Shown: one piece after another, positions 44,714 to 45,338 of the stretch
How the letters are laid out: every line of letters starts with the position of its first letter
Position numbering within the stretch: the first letter of the stretch is position 1
Assembly (NCBI GenBank): GCA_030612505.1
Contig: JAUWNU010000005.1
Coordinates: 1-45,338 of the forward strand
Reading direction: 5' to 3'
DNA length: 45,338 nucleotides
Source: Methanomassiliicoccales archaeon
GTDB lineage: Archaea; Thermoplasmatota; Thermoplasmata; SG8-5
Position numbers and translations under genes: made by a program
The notes under the pieces: model-generated
The model's database searches: none
What the model was told of the DNA's origin: nothing
Seen by the model: only the letters and a program-made list of their open reading frames with translations

Positions 44714-45151
44714 ATGGGAAAGAGAAAGATGACAAATAATGAGAAAGCTGGGTTCATTGCGATAATTGGTGGTATTCTCATGCTGCTGGCCGGTATTACT
44801 GGCGCGGCAACCTGGGCTGCCCTTGGAACGCTGACTGAAGGTATTATTGGAAATGACAGCCTTAATCTGGTGTTCCAGATACTGGCATTATTGGGTTCCC
44901 TTGGCGGATTAGTAATCATACTGGGCGGGCTCATGATACATGGTAAGTACTTCAAGATGAAGAAGGATAAGAGAGTAAAAATCGGAAAGCTCTTCATCAC
45001 CCTTGGCGCAGGAATGGGTGTAATTGGCCTGATAATTTTCCTGGTACTGGCATTGTTCAGCACTGACCCGGCAGGAAATATCTTTGGCGCTATTGGATTT
45101 GGATTTATAGGTCTGATACTGACAATAGTAGCCAGGCAAAAAACAAAGTGA
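44714..45151 (+). CDS. Small multi-pass membrane protein
   Basis: The protein has 145 residues. Four hydrophobic segments (about 13-35, 52-75, 90-110 and 115-138), with a short Lys-rich cytoplasmic loop (KYFKMKKDKRVKIGK) between the second and third. Gly-rich helices; no recognised motif. AGGAGAT lies 9 bases before the ATG. It follows tyrS by 35 bases and may be co-transcribed. Function unknown. Confidence 0.7.
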   Translation: MGKRKMTNNEKAGFIAIIGGILMLLAGITGAATWAALGTLTEGIIGNDSLNLVFQILALLGSLGGLVIILGGLMIHGKYFKMKKDKRVKIGKLFITLGAGMGVIGLIIFLVLALFSTDPAGNIFGAIGFGFIGLILTIVARQKTK

Positions 45152-45166
45152 TTTAAAACTAAAAAA

Positions 45167-45185
45167 GCAGGCGGTTTCCGCCTGC
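45167..45185. terminator. Bidirectional hairpin terminator
   Basis: GCAGGCGG-TTT-CCGCCTGC is a perfect 8-bp stem, with six A's before it and TTATTATTTT after it. It can end both the rightward membrane-protein transcript and any leftward transcript leaving the transposase gene. Confidence 0.75.
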
Positions 45186-45188
45186 TTA

Positions 45189-45338
45189 TTATTTTGTAAT
45201 GAGGGCTCCCCACGCTAAAGCATGGGGTATCCCTACAGTTAGCTGGTGAAGAAAAGCAGTGTAGTTTGAGGAGTTCTTTTGGACTCCGAATCTCTCAGGA
45301 GCCATGCACCTGGCATCCTGATTTCTTTGTGGTGCTTC
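45189..45338 (-). CDS. tnpB: IS200/IS605-family TnpB, C-terminal end (cut by window edge)
   Basis: Minus-strand frame of 49 codons open to the right edge and ending in TAA at 45189. It contains an EAP segment (EAPQRNQDARCM) and ends VGIPHALAWGALITK. The EAP motif and a Pro-His/Arg-Ala-x-x-x-Gly tail written over the element's right-end hairpin are typical of archaeal TnpB (IS605 OrfB) C termini. The RuvC and zinc-finger parts lie outside the window, so the call rests on a short tail. Confidence 0.55.
   Translation of the reverse strand, partial: EAPQRNQDARCMAPERFGVQKNSSNYTAFLHQLTVGIPHALAWGALITK
45208..45227. mobile_element. Probable right-end (RE) hairpin of the IS200/IS605 element
   Basis: CCCCA-CGC-TAAA-GCA-TGGGG is an imperfect hairpin inside the last codons of the tnpB-like frame. 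IS200/IS605 right ends carry such a hairpin a few bases from the cleavage site, so the element probably ends near 45190-45203. Confidence 0.55.

Overview
The window reads as a 45 kb piece of an archaeal chromosome of moderate GC, most likely from the Thermoplasmatota. This rests on gene content, not on a marker gene: an archaeal NurA-HerA-Mre11-Rad50 operon, an archaeosine synthase (ArcS), archaeal-type TyrRS, Hpt and Apt, an archaeal FlaI/FlaJ-type secretion module, CARDB-repeat surface proteins, a PEF-CTERM-like sorting tail and TATA-driven, sometimes leaderless, genes. I see no rRNA, tRNA or CRISPR array.

Edges. Both ends lie inside IS200/IS605-type DNA pointing the same way. The 5' part of a tnpA runs off the left edge (1-143, minus). 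The 3' end of what looks like a tnpB enters from the right edge (45189-45338, minus). The 45 kb between them is therefore probably bounded by directly repeated copies of one element, or is a contig broken at it.

442-18075 is the most interesting part: a dense block of about a dozen genes that looks like one cell-envelope machine. It holds a FlaI/PilT/VirB11-type ATPase, a double-domain FlaJ/TadC-type membrane protein, a second ATPase of the HerA/FtsK type, a ubiquitin-like small protein, several pilin-like single-pass proteins, an Ig-repeat membrane protein, a 1,792-residue CARDB protein whose head is a paralogue of the adjacent small pilin, a Cys-rich protein, and a von Willebrand A protein with twin zinc ribbons. 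Most genes sit in two divergent operons sharing the control region 15307-15495. The combination resembles a type IV pilus/Tad machine with components reminiscent of type VII secretion.

18114-30455 holds housekeeping and accessory genes: a TPR protein, an acyl-CoA dehydrogenase, a Nudix hydrolase, the double-strand-break resection operon (nurA-herA-mre11-rad50), a zinc-ribbon membrane protein, a radical SAM enzyme, two small Cys-rich proteins and a Roadblock/LC7 protein.

30547-36190 mixes MetRS and a second acyl-CoA dehydrogenase with genes of unusual composition: a GC-rich APH-type phosphotransferase, an AT-rich secreted protein, and a small zinc-finger gene whose 3' end is duplicated just downstream.

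36281-40096 encodes a 1,271-residue mosaic protein: winged helix, acidic repeats, zinc ribbon, a GLTN repeat linker, one membrane span, CBM9-like ectodomains and a PEF-type C-terminal tail. It could be a transmembrane transcription regulator.

40126-45151 holds a leftward operon apt-hpt-lysE-arcS (purine salvage, an exporter, tRNA archaeosine synthesis), divergent from tyrS, followed by a small membrane protein.
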